Shown piece after piece: positions 14,936 through 21,044 of a stretch of DNA of 28,078 bases; the stretch's first letter is position 1; every line of letters begins with the position of its first letter. Origin of the DNA: a virus. Both the position numbers and the translations under genes were made by a program. Location: positions 1 through 28,078 of IMG/VR virus record IMGVR_UViG_3300044729_002364. One strand, 5' to 3'. Under the pieces are notes generated by a model. The model saw only the letters and a list, made by a program, of their open reading frames with translations. It had not been told where the DNA came from and made no database searches.

Positions 14936-14960
14936 ACGCAACCCCTGCCCCGGTTGCATG

Positions 14961-15001
14961 TACGCCAACTTATACGCTAGCTTGTACGCTGGCGTATTTT
15001 T
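14961..15001 (+). terminator. Intrinsic terminator of the plus-strand unit
   Basis: Stem TACGCCA (14961-14967) pairs with TGGCGTA (14990-14996), followed by five T. The 22 nt loop can fold further. It ends the 13281-14935 unit. Confidence 0.7.
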
Positions 15002-15178
15002 GTATGTGGGCATATTGTTTGGGAGAATGTTGGGGCGGGATATTATATTGGGAGAATACTGGTGCGAGATGGGAGAGGTATGGGCACCCCCTCCCCGCTA
15101 CACGAAAACCGCAACCCTGCCCCCGGTAAGCATAACAAACCGGGGGAGGATTGGAGAGTGGTAGCGATAGCCAATTGC
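15002..15178. other. Convergent intergenic region with a GC-rich stem-loop
   Basis: Between the plus-strand terminator and the minus-strand gene ending at 15179 I see no convincing gene. It contains an 8 bp perfect stem CCCCCGGT/ACCGGGGG (15120-15127, 15139-15146; 11 nt loop). No T-tract follows on either strand; it may aid termination of the minus-strand unit. Confidence 0.4.
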
Positions 15179-15433
15179 TCAATATTGCGGCATGGCAAAG
15201 GTGAGGATAGCAGCGTTAGGATGCTTCCAAGTATAACCATCTAAGTAAGATTCAGTCTTAGCATTGCTACCGTTCAAGCCTGCTACCTTGCGTAGCGCGG
15301 TAATAACTTGCCTGTCTGTTAAGTTGTCGGCTAAAGTTATCTCTTCCCTGTGACACCAACAACCATTGACTGACCATCCGTTGCCATCATTGATGGCATC
15401 TGACGTTTCGACAATCCAAGTAGTTTGTGACAT
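15179..15433 (-). CDS. Unknown protein, 84 residues
   Basis: MSQTTWIVETSDAINDGNGW, with CWCHREEITLADNLTDRQVI and later a Tyr-rich segment YLDGYTWKHPNAAILTFAMP. Mixed alpha/beta, no recognised domain; the TDRQVITALRKVAGLNG part looks like an amphipathic helix. Leader contains three CCCATCAT repeats. It is the last gene of a minus-strand set of small unknown proteins (15179-16248) probably transcribed from the 16275 promoter. Confidence 0.6.
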   Translation of the reverse strand: MSQTTWIVETSDAINDGNGWSVNGCWCHREEITLADNLTDRQVITALRKVAGLNGSNAKTESYLDGYTWKHPNAAILTFAMPQY

Positions 15434-15471
15434 TGTGGTAGTAGCGATGGGATGATGGGATGATGGGATAA

Positions 15472-15720
15472 TTAACGTTTGGAGATTATACCTAAAGGGT
15501 ATATATCACGCGCCTTGTCTAATGCCTCATTGCGGCAAGATGCCCTAACATGATCAGAATGCAGCCCGTCATAATCACTGATACAATATAACCTTTCACC
15601 GGTTCCCCAGTATTCGGGATACTTACCGTAGGTGTAACCTTGTGGATTTAGCCTTACATGCTGGCAATATACCCTGCCAGTGTAGGTTTTAGCGGCTAAT
15701 CTTTCATCGTAAATTGACAT
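15472..15720 (-). CDS. Unknown protein, 82 residues
   Basis: MSIYDERLAAKTYTGRVYCQ, then HVRLNPQGYTYGKYPEYWGT and DYDGLHSDHVRASCRNEALD. Tyr-rich, two to three predicted strands and one C-terminal helix EALDKARDIYPLGI; pattern 'Y.....D.......R..nrk.Al..A' resembles small phage proteins of unknown role. Leader CCATCATTCCATCGCC resembles that of the next gene at 15433. Confidence 0.6.
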   Translation of the reverse strand: MSIYDERLAAKTYTGRVYCQHVRLNPQGYTYGKYPEYWGTGERLYCISDYDGLHSDHVRASCRNEALDKARDIYPLGIISKR

Positions 15721-15753
15721 TGCGTTAGGGCGATGGAATGATGGAAATTAAGA

Positions 15754-16248
15754 TCAATCACCATAGGCACACTCTATGGGTTGGCTACAATGATCGACGC
15801 TAACAGCGGACTCGGCTAATGGTAGAAAGTGTGATTTGTCCTCATTTTCGCAGTCACTACTGATAAAGTAACGAATTGACGTAGCTTGCCCCTTGCTATC
15901 GACAATCGCCCAAAAATGGCCAGAGGGTAAGGTCTTAAGTGAATTGTCGTTATGTATGTATTTTTCTGGCAAGTCGCACCAGTTAGCGTAGAACTTACCA
16001 TTACACCAACGACCGTGTACTTGATTCTTGGCTAGGGTAACGGTCCTAACGTGATGCCAAAGGAAGAGAACAGTCTCTTTGCGCTTATCAGCCAAGCATT
16101 GATAATTAGCGGATTCCAGGATACCTTGCCAAACGTCTTGCATCTGCTGCATAGTCTTGTAGTCGTTCTTAGCGCAGTCCCATTCATAGGTGATCCGCCA
16201 TGCTAGAGAATGCATGGCGGAGCTTTGCTTGGCAAGTGACGCGGGCAT
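15754..16248 (-). CDS. Unknown protein, 164 residues
   Basis: Start taken at ATG 16248 (MPASLAKQSSAMHSLAWRIT), because the upstream in-frame ATG at 16284 lies inside the hairpin and -10 of its own promoter. Helical first half (DYKTMQQMQDVWQGILESAN), a central VLFLWHHVRTVTLAKN, then a strand GRWCNGKFYANWCDL and a segment GHFWAIVDSKGQATSIRYFI. Six Cys and many Trp. No family recognised. First gene of a three-gene unit. Confidence 0.6.
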   Translation of the reverse strand: MPASLAKQSSAMHSLAWRITYEWDCAKNDYKTMQQMQDVWQGILESANYQCLADKRKETVLFLWHHVRTVTLAKNQVHGRWCNGKFYANWCDLPEKYIHNDNSLKTLPSGHFWAIVDSKGQATSIRYFISSDCENEDKSHFLPLAESAVSVDHCSQPIECAYGD

Positions 16249-16274
16249 GACCTTGTTTGCTTTGGTACTTGCAT

Positions 16275-16327
16275 ATCCTACCATGCCTTAGCACGGTAGG
16301 ACGGTGGACGCTTAACAGTTTGCAAGG
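16275..16327 (-). promoter_or_regulatory. Composite operator-hairpin-promoter a
   Basis: Operator-like CTTGCAAACTGTTAAGC (16310-16327), a hairpin CCTACC..TGC/GCA..GGTAGG, and a -10 candidate TAGGAT (16275-16280) in that order on the minus strand. Gap from operator to -10 is 29 nt. No T-tract follows the hairpin. Serves the gene starting at 16248. Confidence 0.5.
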
Positions 16328-16346
16328 TTGGCACGGTGGCCAGAGG

Positions 16347-16706
16347 TTAAATATAGTTTCCCTTTTCTACTATGTCACCATAGCAAGCGACAACGTAGCG
16401 CCCAGTTTCGCAGAATCGTATAATTGTAGGAATGTAAGGATCACCTACGTTCAGATAGTCAAAACCTTTGTTTTTAAAAATAGTATCATCTTTATGCGCA
16501 ACGTATTCTACGCCACAAGTCTCAGCGATTGCATCCAAAACCGTTAGTCTGATTTGAGACGTTTTTGCCGGGTGAAATAACGCAGACAAGTGTTTAGCCC
16601 CTGGATGCTGTTTTAATTCTTTTCTACTCAATTCTAGGACGCGCCTAAGGTCCTTCCCTAGGCCGGGGAAAGCAGAATTTAACGTTTTGATGCTTGGGAG
16701 GTTCAT
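16347..16706 (-). CDS. Conserved-looking phage protein of unknown function, 119 residues
   Basis: N-terminal half basic and helical (GLGKDLRRVLELSRKELKQH); C-terminal half has the pattern LDAIAETCGVEYVAHKD ... YLNVGDPYIPTIIRFCETGR YVVACYGDIVE. The 'gvEy......y.N.GD.Y..Ti......y.v...GDivE' layout recurs in short phage proteins of unknown role that I have seen in many tailed phages; I cannot name a family. The leader is a tetranucleotide-like TTCATTCATTCA stretch. Co-directional with 16737-17006, 30 nt downstream of it. Confidence 0.6.
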   Translation of the reverse strand: MNLPSIKTLNSAFPGLGKDLRRVLELSRKELKQHPGAKHLSALFHPAKTSQIRLTVLDAIAETCGVEYVAHKDDTIFKNKGFDYLNVGDPYIPTIIRFCETGRYVVACYGDIVEKGNYI

Positions 16707-16736
16707 TGTTCTAATGAATGAATGAGTGAGTGAATG

Positions 16737-17006
16737 CTAGGCAGACTGACAGAGAAAATAATAATTACTAGCATCATGGCCCCTGCCAACTATCTTGAGG
16801 TTGTTCTCGTATGGCCAGGATGCTAGTAATTTTTCGGCAGCTTTTAAGTGGTTTTCTTCATCGCTTAAGGCATTGTCAACATTAAGATAACAGCGCCAAG
16901 TTGTACCATTATCTCTCTTGTGTGTTGCCAAAACACGGGACTCCCTATTGTTGGTAGCACAACAGTATTTTGTGATAATTACTGGGCCGAGAATTAGGTC
17001 AGACAT
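16737..17006 (-). CDS. Unknown protein, 89 residues
   Basis: MSDLILGPVIITKYCCATNN, then RVLATHKRDNGTTWRCYLNV and a helical ENHLKAAEKLLASWPYENNL followed by IVGRGHDASNYYFLC. The plan (strand, strand, helix, strand) with W.....N...AA..LL suggests a small alpha/beta phage protein; no name can be given. Its start overlaps the end of the 16999 gene by 8 nt, indicating coupling. Confidence 0.6.
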   Translation of the reverse strand: MSDLILGPVIITKYCCATNNRESRVLATHKRDNGTTWRCYLNVDNALSDEENHLKAAEKLLASWPYENNLKIVGRGHDASNYYFLCQSA

Positions 17007-17331
17007 TAGCCGAACCCTCCCTAATTTGTTGGGCAGCTTCCTTTAAGATGCAAACAGCGCCGGCAAGCGTAAGAAAGTCGCCACACCTGCGCAACAGTGT
17101 ATCTGACTCCATGGGAATAGGCAATGATAGCCGATCCCAAGCGCTTAAAGGTATGTCGTTAAAGTATGGATCTTTGCTGCCTTTAATGTCGAAAGGCAGG
17201 TTTTTGAGCCTAATAAAATGGGCGGGAGTCACGAACTGAGCATAGTAGGCGCGATGAGCCGCCTGCCGCCAGGCGCGGTCTGCATGGCGAGGATCGGCCA
17301 TGTATTCAGCTCTTGAGATCAATTCGGCCAT
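16999..17331 (-). CDS. Unknown protein, 110 residues
   Basis: MAELISRAEYMADPRHADRA, a helical segment WRQAAHRAYYAQFVTPAHFI, then PLSAWDRLSLPIPMESDTLL and a C-terminal helix AGAVCILKEAAQQIREGS. The RAEYMADP..H..YYAQFV layout resembles small phage proteins with 'y....s...HR.YYaqfv' but no function is known to me. First gene of a three-gene unit read from the 17356 promoter; start in ACCATGG context, leader CGCACCGCCCCACC without Shine-Dalgarno. Confidence 0.65.
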   Translation of the reverse strand: MAELISRAEYMADPRHADRAWRQAAHRAYYAQFVTPAHFIRLKNLPFDIKGSKDPYFNDIPLSAWDRLSLPIPMESDTLLRRCGDFLTLAGAVCILKEAAQQIREGSANV

Positions 17332-17355
17332 GGTGGGGCGGTGCGTGTTTGCTTA

Positions 17356-17406
17356 ATAGTAGCATGGTTGTTAAGCGTGTGTGCTGGACGCTTAACAATT
17401 GGTAAC
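17356..17406 (-). promoter_or_regulatory. Composite operator-hairpin-promoter b
   Basis: Operator GTTACCAATTGTTAAGC (17390-17406) overlaps the stop codon of the upstream gene; -10 TACTAT with TGC before it (17356-17361); gap 28 nt. The operator half TTGTTAAGCG is repeated inverted, forming a 10 bp stem with an 11 nt loop (17368-17398). Serves the gene starting at 17331. Confidence 0.55.
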
Positions 17407-17625
17407 AGTGGCAGTATTGTCAAGGCTTAGTAATTTTTCGCTTATCTCTCCTAAGGTTCTTGCGTAGAAACAATCTTTATTGTCTCTTCTTTGCGCAAGC
17501 CATCTATACCTTGAGCCTATAGGGTTAGCTCTTTTAATAAACCATATTCCATCGTTGCCGGCTGAATACCCTATGTATTCGCCTGTCCGACAACTTATGT
17601 CAATGTTAGGAAAGGATGCGCCCAT
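17392..17625 (-). CDS. Unknown protein, 77 residues
   Basis: Start taken at ATG 17625 (MGASFPNIDISCRTGEYIGY); the in-frame ATG at 17652 lies immediately against the -10 of its own promoter. Beta-rich pattern: YSAGNDGIWFIKRA, then SRYRWLAQRRDNKDCFYART and a final helix GEISEKLLSL. No family recognised. The stop codon TAA is embedded in the operator of the next unit, which ties this gene's 3' end to downstream regulation. Confidence 0.6.
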   Translation of the reverse strand: MGASFPNIDISCRTGEYIGYSAGNDGIWFIKRANPIGSRYRWLAQRRDNKDCFYARTLGEISEKLLSLDNTATVTNC

Positions 17626-17652
17626 GAATGCCTCTTTGTGAATGGCTCCCAT

Positions 17653-17704
17653 ACGATAGCACCCTAACAGGGCCAGCGCCTATGAATGCTTAACATTTAG
17701 TTGC
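17653..17704 (-). promoter_or_regulatory. Composite operator-promoter c
   Basis: Operator-like GCAACTAAATGTTAAGC (17688-17704), -10 TATCGT preceded by TGC (17653-17658), gap 29 nt, then ATG at 17625. Between them only a small CCCT/AGGG hairpin. It lies just downstream of the candidate small terminase gene. Confidence 0.45.
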
Positions 17705-17714
17705 ATGAATGGCC

Positions 17715-17859
17715 GTCTCAGATGAGACTCATTGCGCCGCAAGGGTTCTCAACAAGTCTCAGTCTCAATCTCAACCGTCTCATCGTTGAGACTGGGCGCT
17801 GTCTCATCTGAGACCGGCTGAGACTCACCGGCAGCAATCGCAGGGGCTTCGACTGAGAC
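17715..17859. repeat. Cluster of ten GTCTCA/TGAGAC boxes
   Basis: Hexamers at 17715, 17723, 17756, 17762, 17777, 17787, 17801, 17809, 17819 and 17854, several as head-to-head pairs such as GTCTCATCTGAGAC. They cover the 3' end of the 17749-18324 gene and its downstream flank. Three more lie at 18525-18549. Chance would give roughly 14 per 28 kb on both strands, so ten in 145 bp is a strong cluster. Confidence 0.8.
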
Positions 17860-18324
17860 GGTCAACACAAGGTCCTCCTCGCTCAAGCCAGCACTCTCAC
17901 GCATCTCCCCAGCGATCTCCCCGGCACGCTCTAGCCCCTTGAGCGCTGGCCCCCAATCACGGGTCGCCAAGGCCCCCTGAATGGCCGTCTGGCGGGCTGC
18001 GGCCACCATGGCGCGGCGCAACTCTGGCGGAGCGCTCTCAGCGGCTAGCAGAGCACGCTCAGCCTTGCGCTGAATGCGAGTCAGGGTGGCGTTGGTCAGG
18101 CACGGATGCGCCTTTGCCAGCTTCCACCTAACCTGAACCGGCAACAATCCAGCGGCGTAATAACTGAATGCCTCTTGTGTTAAGGCTTCTAAATCTGGCG
18201 CTTCTTCTTTCTCGCTACTTTGGTCCCAAGATGCCTGCCAAACGTTATGGGTGCGTAGCAATCTCTCGCTGTCTGGCCGGCAGTGGATAGGAGTTGGGTT
18301 AATGCGAGAAAGCGACGAATCCAT
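17749..18324 (-). CDS. Candidate terminase small subunit / DNA-binding protein
   Basis: 191 residues. A helix-turn-helix-like segment lies at about residues 47-90 (ALTQEAFSYYAAGLLPVQVR then LAKAHPCLTNATLTRIQRKA), followed by long helices ELRRAMVAAARQTAIQGALA and DWGPALKGLERAGEIAGE, the DNA-binding plus oligomerisation plan of small terminases. The C-terminal tail is acidic and Thr/Glu-rich and is coded by the GTCTCA box cluster. Small terminases recognise the packaging site, often close to or inside their own gene. It lies far from terL and on the other strand, so a general DNA-binding role is the alternative. Promoter: TAGTAT at 18349-18354 (minus). Confidence 0.45.
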   Translation of the reverse strand: MDSSLSRINPTPIHCRPDSERLLRTHNVWQASWDQSSEKEEAPDLEALTQEAFSYYAAGLLPVQVRWKLAKAHPCLTNATLTRIQRKAERALLAAESAPPELRRAMVAAARQTAIQGALATRDWGPALKGLERAGEIAGEMRESAGLSEEDLVLTVSVEAPAIAAGESQPVSDETAPSLNDETVEIETETC

Positions 18325-18434
18325 TTTGCTCTTATTCGTGATTACAGGATACTACAGCGCGGCATAGTTTCATGCTTTTATCTTGCCGGCAGGAAGAAAA
18401 TGGTCTTATAGGCTTGACTTATGGCGGATAATCG

Positions 18435-18667
18435 CCTGCATTTTCAGTAACATGCCCAAAAGCCTGATGGGAGCTGGTAGAGATAGAGAGAATAGAAGAA
18501 AATACTTTTTTTCACTTTTTCTCTGTCTCATTGAGACTCATAGTGAGACTGTATCACCCTGATACACGTTTAGGCCACCTTTTTTATTAGGCGTTCTGTC
18601 TCCTTTTGCGTTTTTCCCACGGATCGTTGCGCCGCAAGGCTTTTGAATGTGTTACTGAAAATGCAGG
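18435..18667. repeat. Long inverted repeat
   Basis: Arm CCTGCATTTTCAGTAACA at 18435-18452 is the exact reverse complement of 18650-18667 (18 of 18). After a 4 nt unmatched spacer the match resumes for nine bases (CAAAAGCCT at 18457-18465 against 18637-18645). The arms are separated by about 170 bp that include the GTCTCA boxes. Confidence 0.85.
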
Positions 18668-18723
18668 TTTATCTCCTCGACACCTTTTTCCTTATAGATC
18701 GTTGCGCTGCAAGGCTTTTGAAT
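18622..18723. repeat. 27 bp direct repeat containing a TTGCGCCGCAA palindrome
   Basis: Copies at 18622-18648 and 18697-18723 differ at one base (TTGCGCCGCAA versus TTGCGCTGCAA) and continue with weaker similarity. A third partial copy, TTGCGCCGCAAGG, is at 17733-17745 inside the GTCTCA cluster, linking the two repeat areas. Confidence 0.85.
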
Positions 18724-18794
18724 AGATCACTACTCGATGCAGACCCCAAAAATGACCATAAGCCAGCCTGATCTGTCCAGGTTGAGAATCCAAT

Positions 18795-18822
18795 GAGAAA
18801 GCTGGGACTTGAAAGCCCCAGC
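18795..18822 (-). terminator. Terminator after the 18850 gene
   Basis: Minus-strand stem of about 9-10 bp (GCTGGGGCTT with AAGTCCCAGC, one G-T pair) followed by TTTCTC. It lies 28 nt beyond the stop of the small gene at 18850-19026. Confidence 0.55.
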
Positions 18823-18849
18823 CCCCATGATTTACCTTGCCGGTTGTGT

Positions 18850-19026
18850 TTAAGAATTAAAGTAGTCATGCTCATAGTCGCTTAATTCGTCTTCCACTTG
18901 TTCAAGAAACTCATCCATAGCTTCGGCGTCAGTTAATGGTCTTCTTCTTGGTAAGACAGCAAAAGGATTGGCGGGATTGTTGTTCCAGCGACGGTCAAAA
19001 AGGCGCTGATTAAATTTTTTAGCCAT
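18850..19026 (-). CDS. Small acidic-tailed protein, 58 residues, unknown
   Basis: Starts MAKKFNQRLFDRRWNNNPAN, basic in the first half, then PFAVLPRRRPLTDAEAMDEF and a strongly acidic end (LEQVEDELSDYEHDYFNS). No family recognised. Supported by a clean frame, a leader that is a near-identical 52 nt copy of the leader of the 19443 gene, and a terminator directly after it. The bipolar charge suggests a nucleic-acid- or protein-binding peptide, which is only a guess. Confidence 0.6.
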   Translation of the reverse strand: MAKKFNQRLFDRRWNNNPANPFAVLPRRRPLTDAEAMDEFLEQVEDELSDYEHDYFNS

Positions 19027-19078
19027 GGGATGATTGTGGATAGTTGGGATTAAGACAGAGACTGTTTACCTTGCCGGC
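19027..19078 (-). repeat. 52 nt leader repeat, copy 1
   Basis: Differs at one base from 19453-19504. Includes CCGGCAAGGTAAA, an ACAG-TCT-CTGT inverted repeat, TGTCTTAAT (possible extended -10) and a C-rich stretch ending in ATCATCCC before the ATG. A shorter piece of it recurs at 18831-18843. Confidence 0.85.
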
Positions 19079-19086
19079 CAATCTTG

Positions 19087-19443
19087 CTAAGCGTAAACTA
19101 AGCCGTCATCGCCAACATAAGCCTCAATCTCTGGTTTGTGATTGGCCAACCTTGTTAGAGTGTCGCCCATTTCCTTGCCCCAATCACCGTCCCAGAATCC
19201 AGCGCCATGGTGATTACGAGTGAGAATATAGTCATGTTCAAGCATTCCATCAATATCGCCACTGCCAATGTAGTGATCCTTGGCATCGAAATTTTTTGGC
19301 AGCGAATCCAAAAACTCCTGGAAGTCAGCAGCTAAACTTGTTTTTAATTCTTCCGAGACTTCACGGTTGCCACTGTCAAGCGGGTTGCCATCCCCGTCAG
19401 CGGAACTCCAAAGCAAGGTGGCGACTAATTGGTTAAGGTTCAT
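19087..19443 (-). CDS. Conserved-looking phage protein of unknown function, 118 residues
   Basis: MNLNQLVATLLWSSADGDGN, with EELKTSLAADFQEFLDSLPK, and the distinctive DYILTRNHHGAGFWDGDWGK followed by EMGDTLTRLANHKPEIEAYV. The 'D..LTRN.HGAGFWD...G' block recurs in small proteins of many tailed phages with no known role. Acidic overall. Start after the 52 nt leader copy 2. Sits between two other small conserved-type genes. Confidence 0.7.
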   Translation of the reverse strand: MNLNQLVATLLWSSADGDGNPLDSGNREVSEELKTSLAADFQEFLDSLPKNFDAKDHYIGSGDIDGMLEHDYILTRNHHGAGFWDGDWGKEMGDTLTRLANHKPEIEAYVGDDGLVYA

Positions 19444-19452
19444 GGGATGATT

Positions 19453-19504
19453 GGGATGATTGTGGATGGTTGGGATTAAGACAGAGACTGTTTACCTTGC
19501 CGGC
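19453..19504 (-). repeat. 52 nt leader repeat, copy 2
   Basis: Near-identical to 19027-19078. Its 5' part on the minus strand is the 3' end of the 19492-19722 coding sequence (CCG GCA AGG TAA), so copy 1 looks like a duplicated gene end plus leader. Confidence 0.85.
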
Positions 19505-19722
19505 TTATTAAAAAATGGATCATAAGCGAAAGGAATGTCATACCATAAACTGCCGTCAATGTTTGAGACAAATTTATTGGGCAACTTTTGCAACAGGCTG
19601 CCAGGAAGCAAAACATGATCCACAATAATAGCCAAGGCTTTTGGAGTACACTTGACATAAAGGTCTGATGCGTGATGGTCAATCACGCAGCTAGCAGCGG
19701 TAAGCTCTTCATAAAGTGTCAT
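19492..19722 (-). CDS. Conserved-looking phage protein of unknown function, 76 residues
   Basis: MTLYEELTAASCVIDHHASD, LYVKCTPKALAIIVDHVLLP, NKFVSNIDGSLWYDIPFAYD plus PFFNKPAR. The 'DhH.SDLYV......' and 'F.SNIDG..WYDIPFAYDPF' blocks are typical of a small phage protein family of unknown role. Alternative frames over the same region are less convincing. Leader contains CTGCCGGCAG. Co-directional with 19087-19443. Confidence 0.7.
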   Translation of the reverse strand: MTLYEELTAASCVIDHHASDLYVKCTPKALAIIVDHVLLPGSLLQKLPNKFVSNIDGSLWYDIPFAYDPFFNKPAR

Positions 19723-19782
19723 TGGATGAACCGGCTTGCTGCCGGCAGAATGGTGGGTCAGGAATCGAATGTAAGTGAAGGA

Positions 19783-19989
19783 TTAGACAGGTTGCAATCT
19801 AAAACCCCATTCAGGAGATTCACGCGCAACAGAAGCAAGTAACGCACTAGCATCACGCTTGCTATATGATCGCTCAGCGTTTGCTGTCCAAAGAATATGC
19901 CCGCCAACAGAAGTGTCGCTTGCATAGCGAACGTACATACTGCGAAGCCTTCCGCCGCCTAAGCGTGCTTCAGCGATGACGTAAAACAT
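19783..19989 (-). CDS. Unknown protein, 68 residues
   Basis: Start taken at ATG 19989 (MFYVIAEARLGGGRLRSMYV); the in-frame ATG at 20019 is part of the -10 box itself. Pattern of strands and a final helix: YASDTSVGGHILWTANAERS, SKRDASALLASVARESPEWG. Resembles small alpha/beta phage proteins that start with a strand and end in '.A......e.g...'; no function known. Read from composite promoter d. Confidence 0.6.
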   Translation of the reverse strand: MFYVIAEARLGGGRLRSMYVRYASDTSVGGHILWTANAERSYSKRDASALLASVARESPEWGFRLQPV

Positions 19990-20014
19990 TGGCTTTTGTC
20001 GTTTGAACAAATTA

Positions 20015-20077
20015 AGCATAGCACATAAAAAAGCGAGCTTGCTAGGCTCGCCTCTTAACGCTTAACAGTTTGTAAGG
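20015..20077 (-). promoter_or_regulatory. Composite operator-terminator-promoter d
   Basis: Operator CTTACAAACTGTTAAGC (from 20060 up), intrinsic terminator, then TGC-TATGCT (-10 at 20015-20020), gap exactly 39 nt. The downstream leader begins TTAATTTGTTCAAACGAC and leads to the ATG at 19989. Confidence 0.65.
20027..20052 (-). terminator. Intrinsic terminator inside element d
   Basis: Stem GCGAGC/GCTCGC with a 7 nt loop, followed by six T on the minus strand. Ends the 20082-20378 transcript. Confidence 0.85.
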
Positions 20078-20081
20078 TGGC

Positions 20082-20378
20082 TCAGTGACGCATCTTGGGC
20101 GGATTGGTGACTATTGGCTGGTGCTCCAAGCCAATATACCTAGCCGAAACAGGCCAGTCACAGCCTCCAAGGTGTGAAAAATGCTCTAATGGTCGCGCTG
20201 ATGTAATTGCTCTTAACCCTAAATGAAGATCGACAGAATCATGGTTGCCGCTGGCGAACATGTACGCCGCCCAATGGGTGTCAATCATTTTTGCATATTT
20301 TTTTGTGGCTAGCTGACCGCTGCCCCTTGCCAAGATGGCAGCGTTGGCAGCTTGGATGATTTTGTCAAGGGCAGTCAT
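20082..20378 (-). CDS. Unknown protein, 98 residues
   Basis: Start taken at ATG 20378 (MTALDKIIQAANAAILARGS), after the -10 and leader of element e; longer in-frame versions run through the promoter. Helical N-terminal half (LATKKYAKMIDTHWAAYMFA), then SVDLHLGLRAITSARPLEHF and a C-terminal PVSARYIGLEHQPIVTNPP. No family recognised. Single-gene unit bracketed by composite elements e and d. Confidence 0.55.
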   Translation of the reverse strand: MTALDKIIQAANAAILARGSGQLATKKYAKMIDTHWAAYMFASGNHDSVDLHLGLRAITSARPLEHFSHLGGCDWPVSARYIGLEHQPIVTNPPKMRH

Positions 20379-20403
20379 CGGTCTGTGTCGTTTGAACAAA
20401 GTA

Positions 20404-20466
20404 ATCATAGCACAAAAATGGGCCAGCGCAGTACGCCAGCCCATAAGTGCTTAACAGTTTGTAGGG
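20404..20466 (-). promoter_or_regulatory. Composite operator-terminator-promoter e
   Basis: Operator CCCTACAAACTGTTAAGC (20449-20466), terminator, TGC-TATGAT (-10 at 20404-20409), gap exactly 39 nt, leader TTACTTTGTTCAAACGAC. Directs the gene starting at 20378. Confidence 0.7.
20413..20444 (-). terminator. Intrinsic terminator inside element e
   Basis: Minus strand ATGGGC...GCCCAT outer stem with inner GCG/CGC and two G-U pairs, about 11 bp, followed by TTTTTG. Ends the 20471-20917 transcript. Confidence 0.8.
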
Positions 20467-20470
20467 TGGT

Positions 20471-20917
20471 TCAGCCTTTGCCGCCTAGCAACTTAGGAAG
20501 CCTGAACCAGGTAAAGAGCTTTTTCACGCCATCCGAATCGCCCCATTGTGGCATCAGCTCAGCCTGAACCACGTTAATGGTTACAGTCATTACGCTTGCG
20601 TTGCCGGCCATCTGTCTGCCGCCAATACTTGGCGGCAGGAAGCCAATTAACGGCTTATTGTACAGATAGTATAGGGTGAATGGCGTATCTTTCAATGGGG
20701 AGTGGTATGTCAAAACGCCGGCATCGTGAAGACGCTCTATAAAGTCACTATCTGATTCGCCATCGGCTGGCCGCAGCTCAGAATCTGCGACAATTCGCTC
20801 GACTACCGCGCCAAACTCTTGTGCCTGAATACGCTCCGCAATATGGCGGGCAAAGGCATTTTTGCGGTCTTCTGGTGCGACTGATTCCAGATTAATGATC
20901 GAAGCGGTTGATTTCAT
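20471..20917 (-). CDS. Unknown protein, 148 residues
   Basis: MKSTASIINLESVAPEDRKN, helices AFARHIAERIQAQEFGAVVE and a beta-rich second half: TPFTLYYLYNKPLIGFLPPS, NASVMTVTINVVQAELMPQW. Acidic middle part (ADGESDSDFIERLHDAG). No family recognised; no membrane segment. A single-gene unit read from element f and ended by the terminator in element e. The leader CAACCGGCAACAAGCCGAA has no Shine-Dalgarno. Confidence 0.6.
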   Translation of the reverse strand: MKSTASIINLESVAPEDRKNAFARHIAERIQAQEFGAVVERIVADSELRPADGESDSDFIERLHDAGVLTYHSPLKDTPFTLYYLYNKPLIGFLPPSIGGRQMAGNASVMTVTINVVQAELMPQWGDSDGVKKLFTWFRLPKLLGGKG

Positions 20918-20956
20918 GTGGGGGTTCGGCTTGTTGCCGGTTGTTTGAACAAAGTA

Positions 20957-21019
20957 ATCATAGCATGAAAAAAGCCGGACTTGCTAGGTCCGGCTGAAAG
21001 TGCTTAACAGTTTGTAAGG
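20957..21019 (-). promoter_or_regulatory. Composite operator-terminator-promoter f
   Basis: Operator CCTTACAAACTGTTAAGC (21002-21019), terminator, TATGAT (-10 at 20957-20962) with TGC before it, gap exactly 39 nt, leader TTACTTTGTTCAAACAAC. Directs the gene starting at 20917. Confidence 0.7.
20968..20995 (-). terminator. Intrinsic terminator inside element f
   Basis: Perfect 8 bp stem AGCCGGAC/GTCCGGCT with a 7 nt loop and a T-run of six on the minus strand. Ends the clamp-like gene transcript. Confidence 0.95.
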
Positions 21020-21044
21020 TGTTACTCTTCACTTTCCACTGCCA

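Larger units (their letters stand above)
18325..18849. other. Non-coding, repeat-rich region
   Basis: 525 bp with no convincing gene. It contains the TAGTAT -10 box for the 17749-18324 gene (18349-18354 minus), an inverted repeat pair, a direct repeat pair, three GTCTCA boxes (18525, 18532, 18544), a TGTATC-ACCCT-GATACA inverted repeat (18550-18566), A/T-rich tracts near 18500-18520, and a terminator near 18801-18822. Packaging site, replication origin or small RNA gene are all possible. Confidence 0.6.

Noticed and set aside
14904-15164. 86-residue plus-strand ORF with a possible membrane segment
   Set aside because: It overlaps the 14702-14935 gene out of frame and runs through the terminator at 14961-15001.
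17715-17859. CRISPR-like array
   Set aside because: The repeated unit is only a hexamer with irregular spacing and mixed orientation; no long repeats with uniform spacers.
18450-18560. 36-codon plus-strand ORF starting MPKSLMGAG
   Set aside because: It crosses the GTCTCA boxes and an AT-rich tract, with no recognisable start region; more likely chance.
18669-18875. 68-residue minus-strand ORF
   Set aside because: It crosses the terminator at 18795-18822 and the end of the 18850-19026 gene, and has no leader of the type used here.
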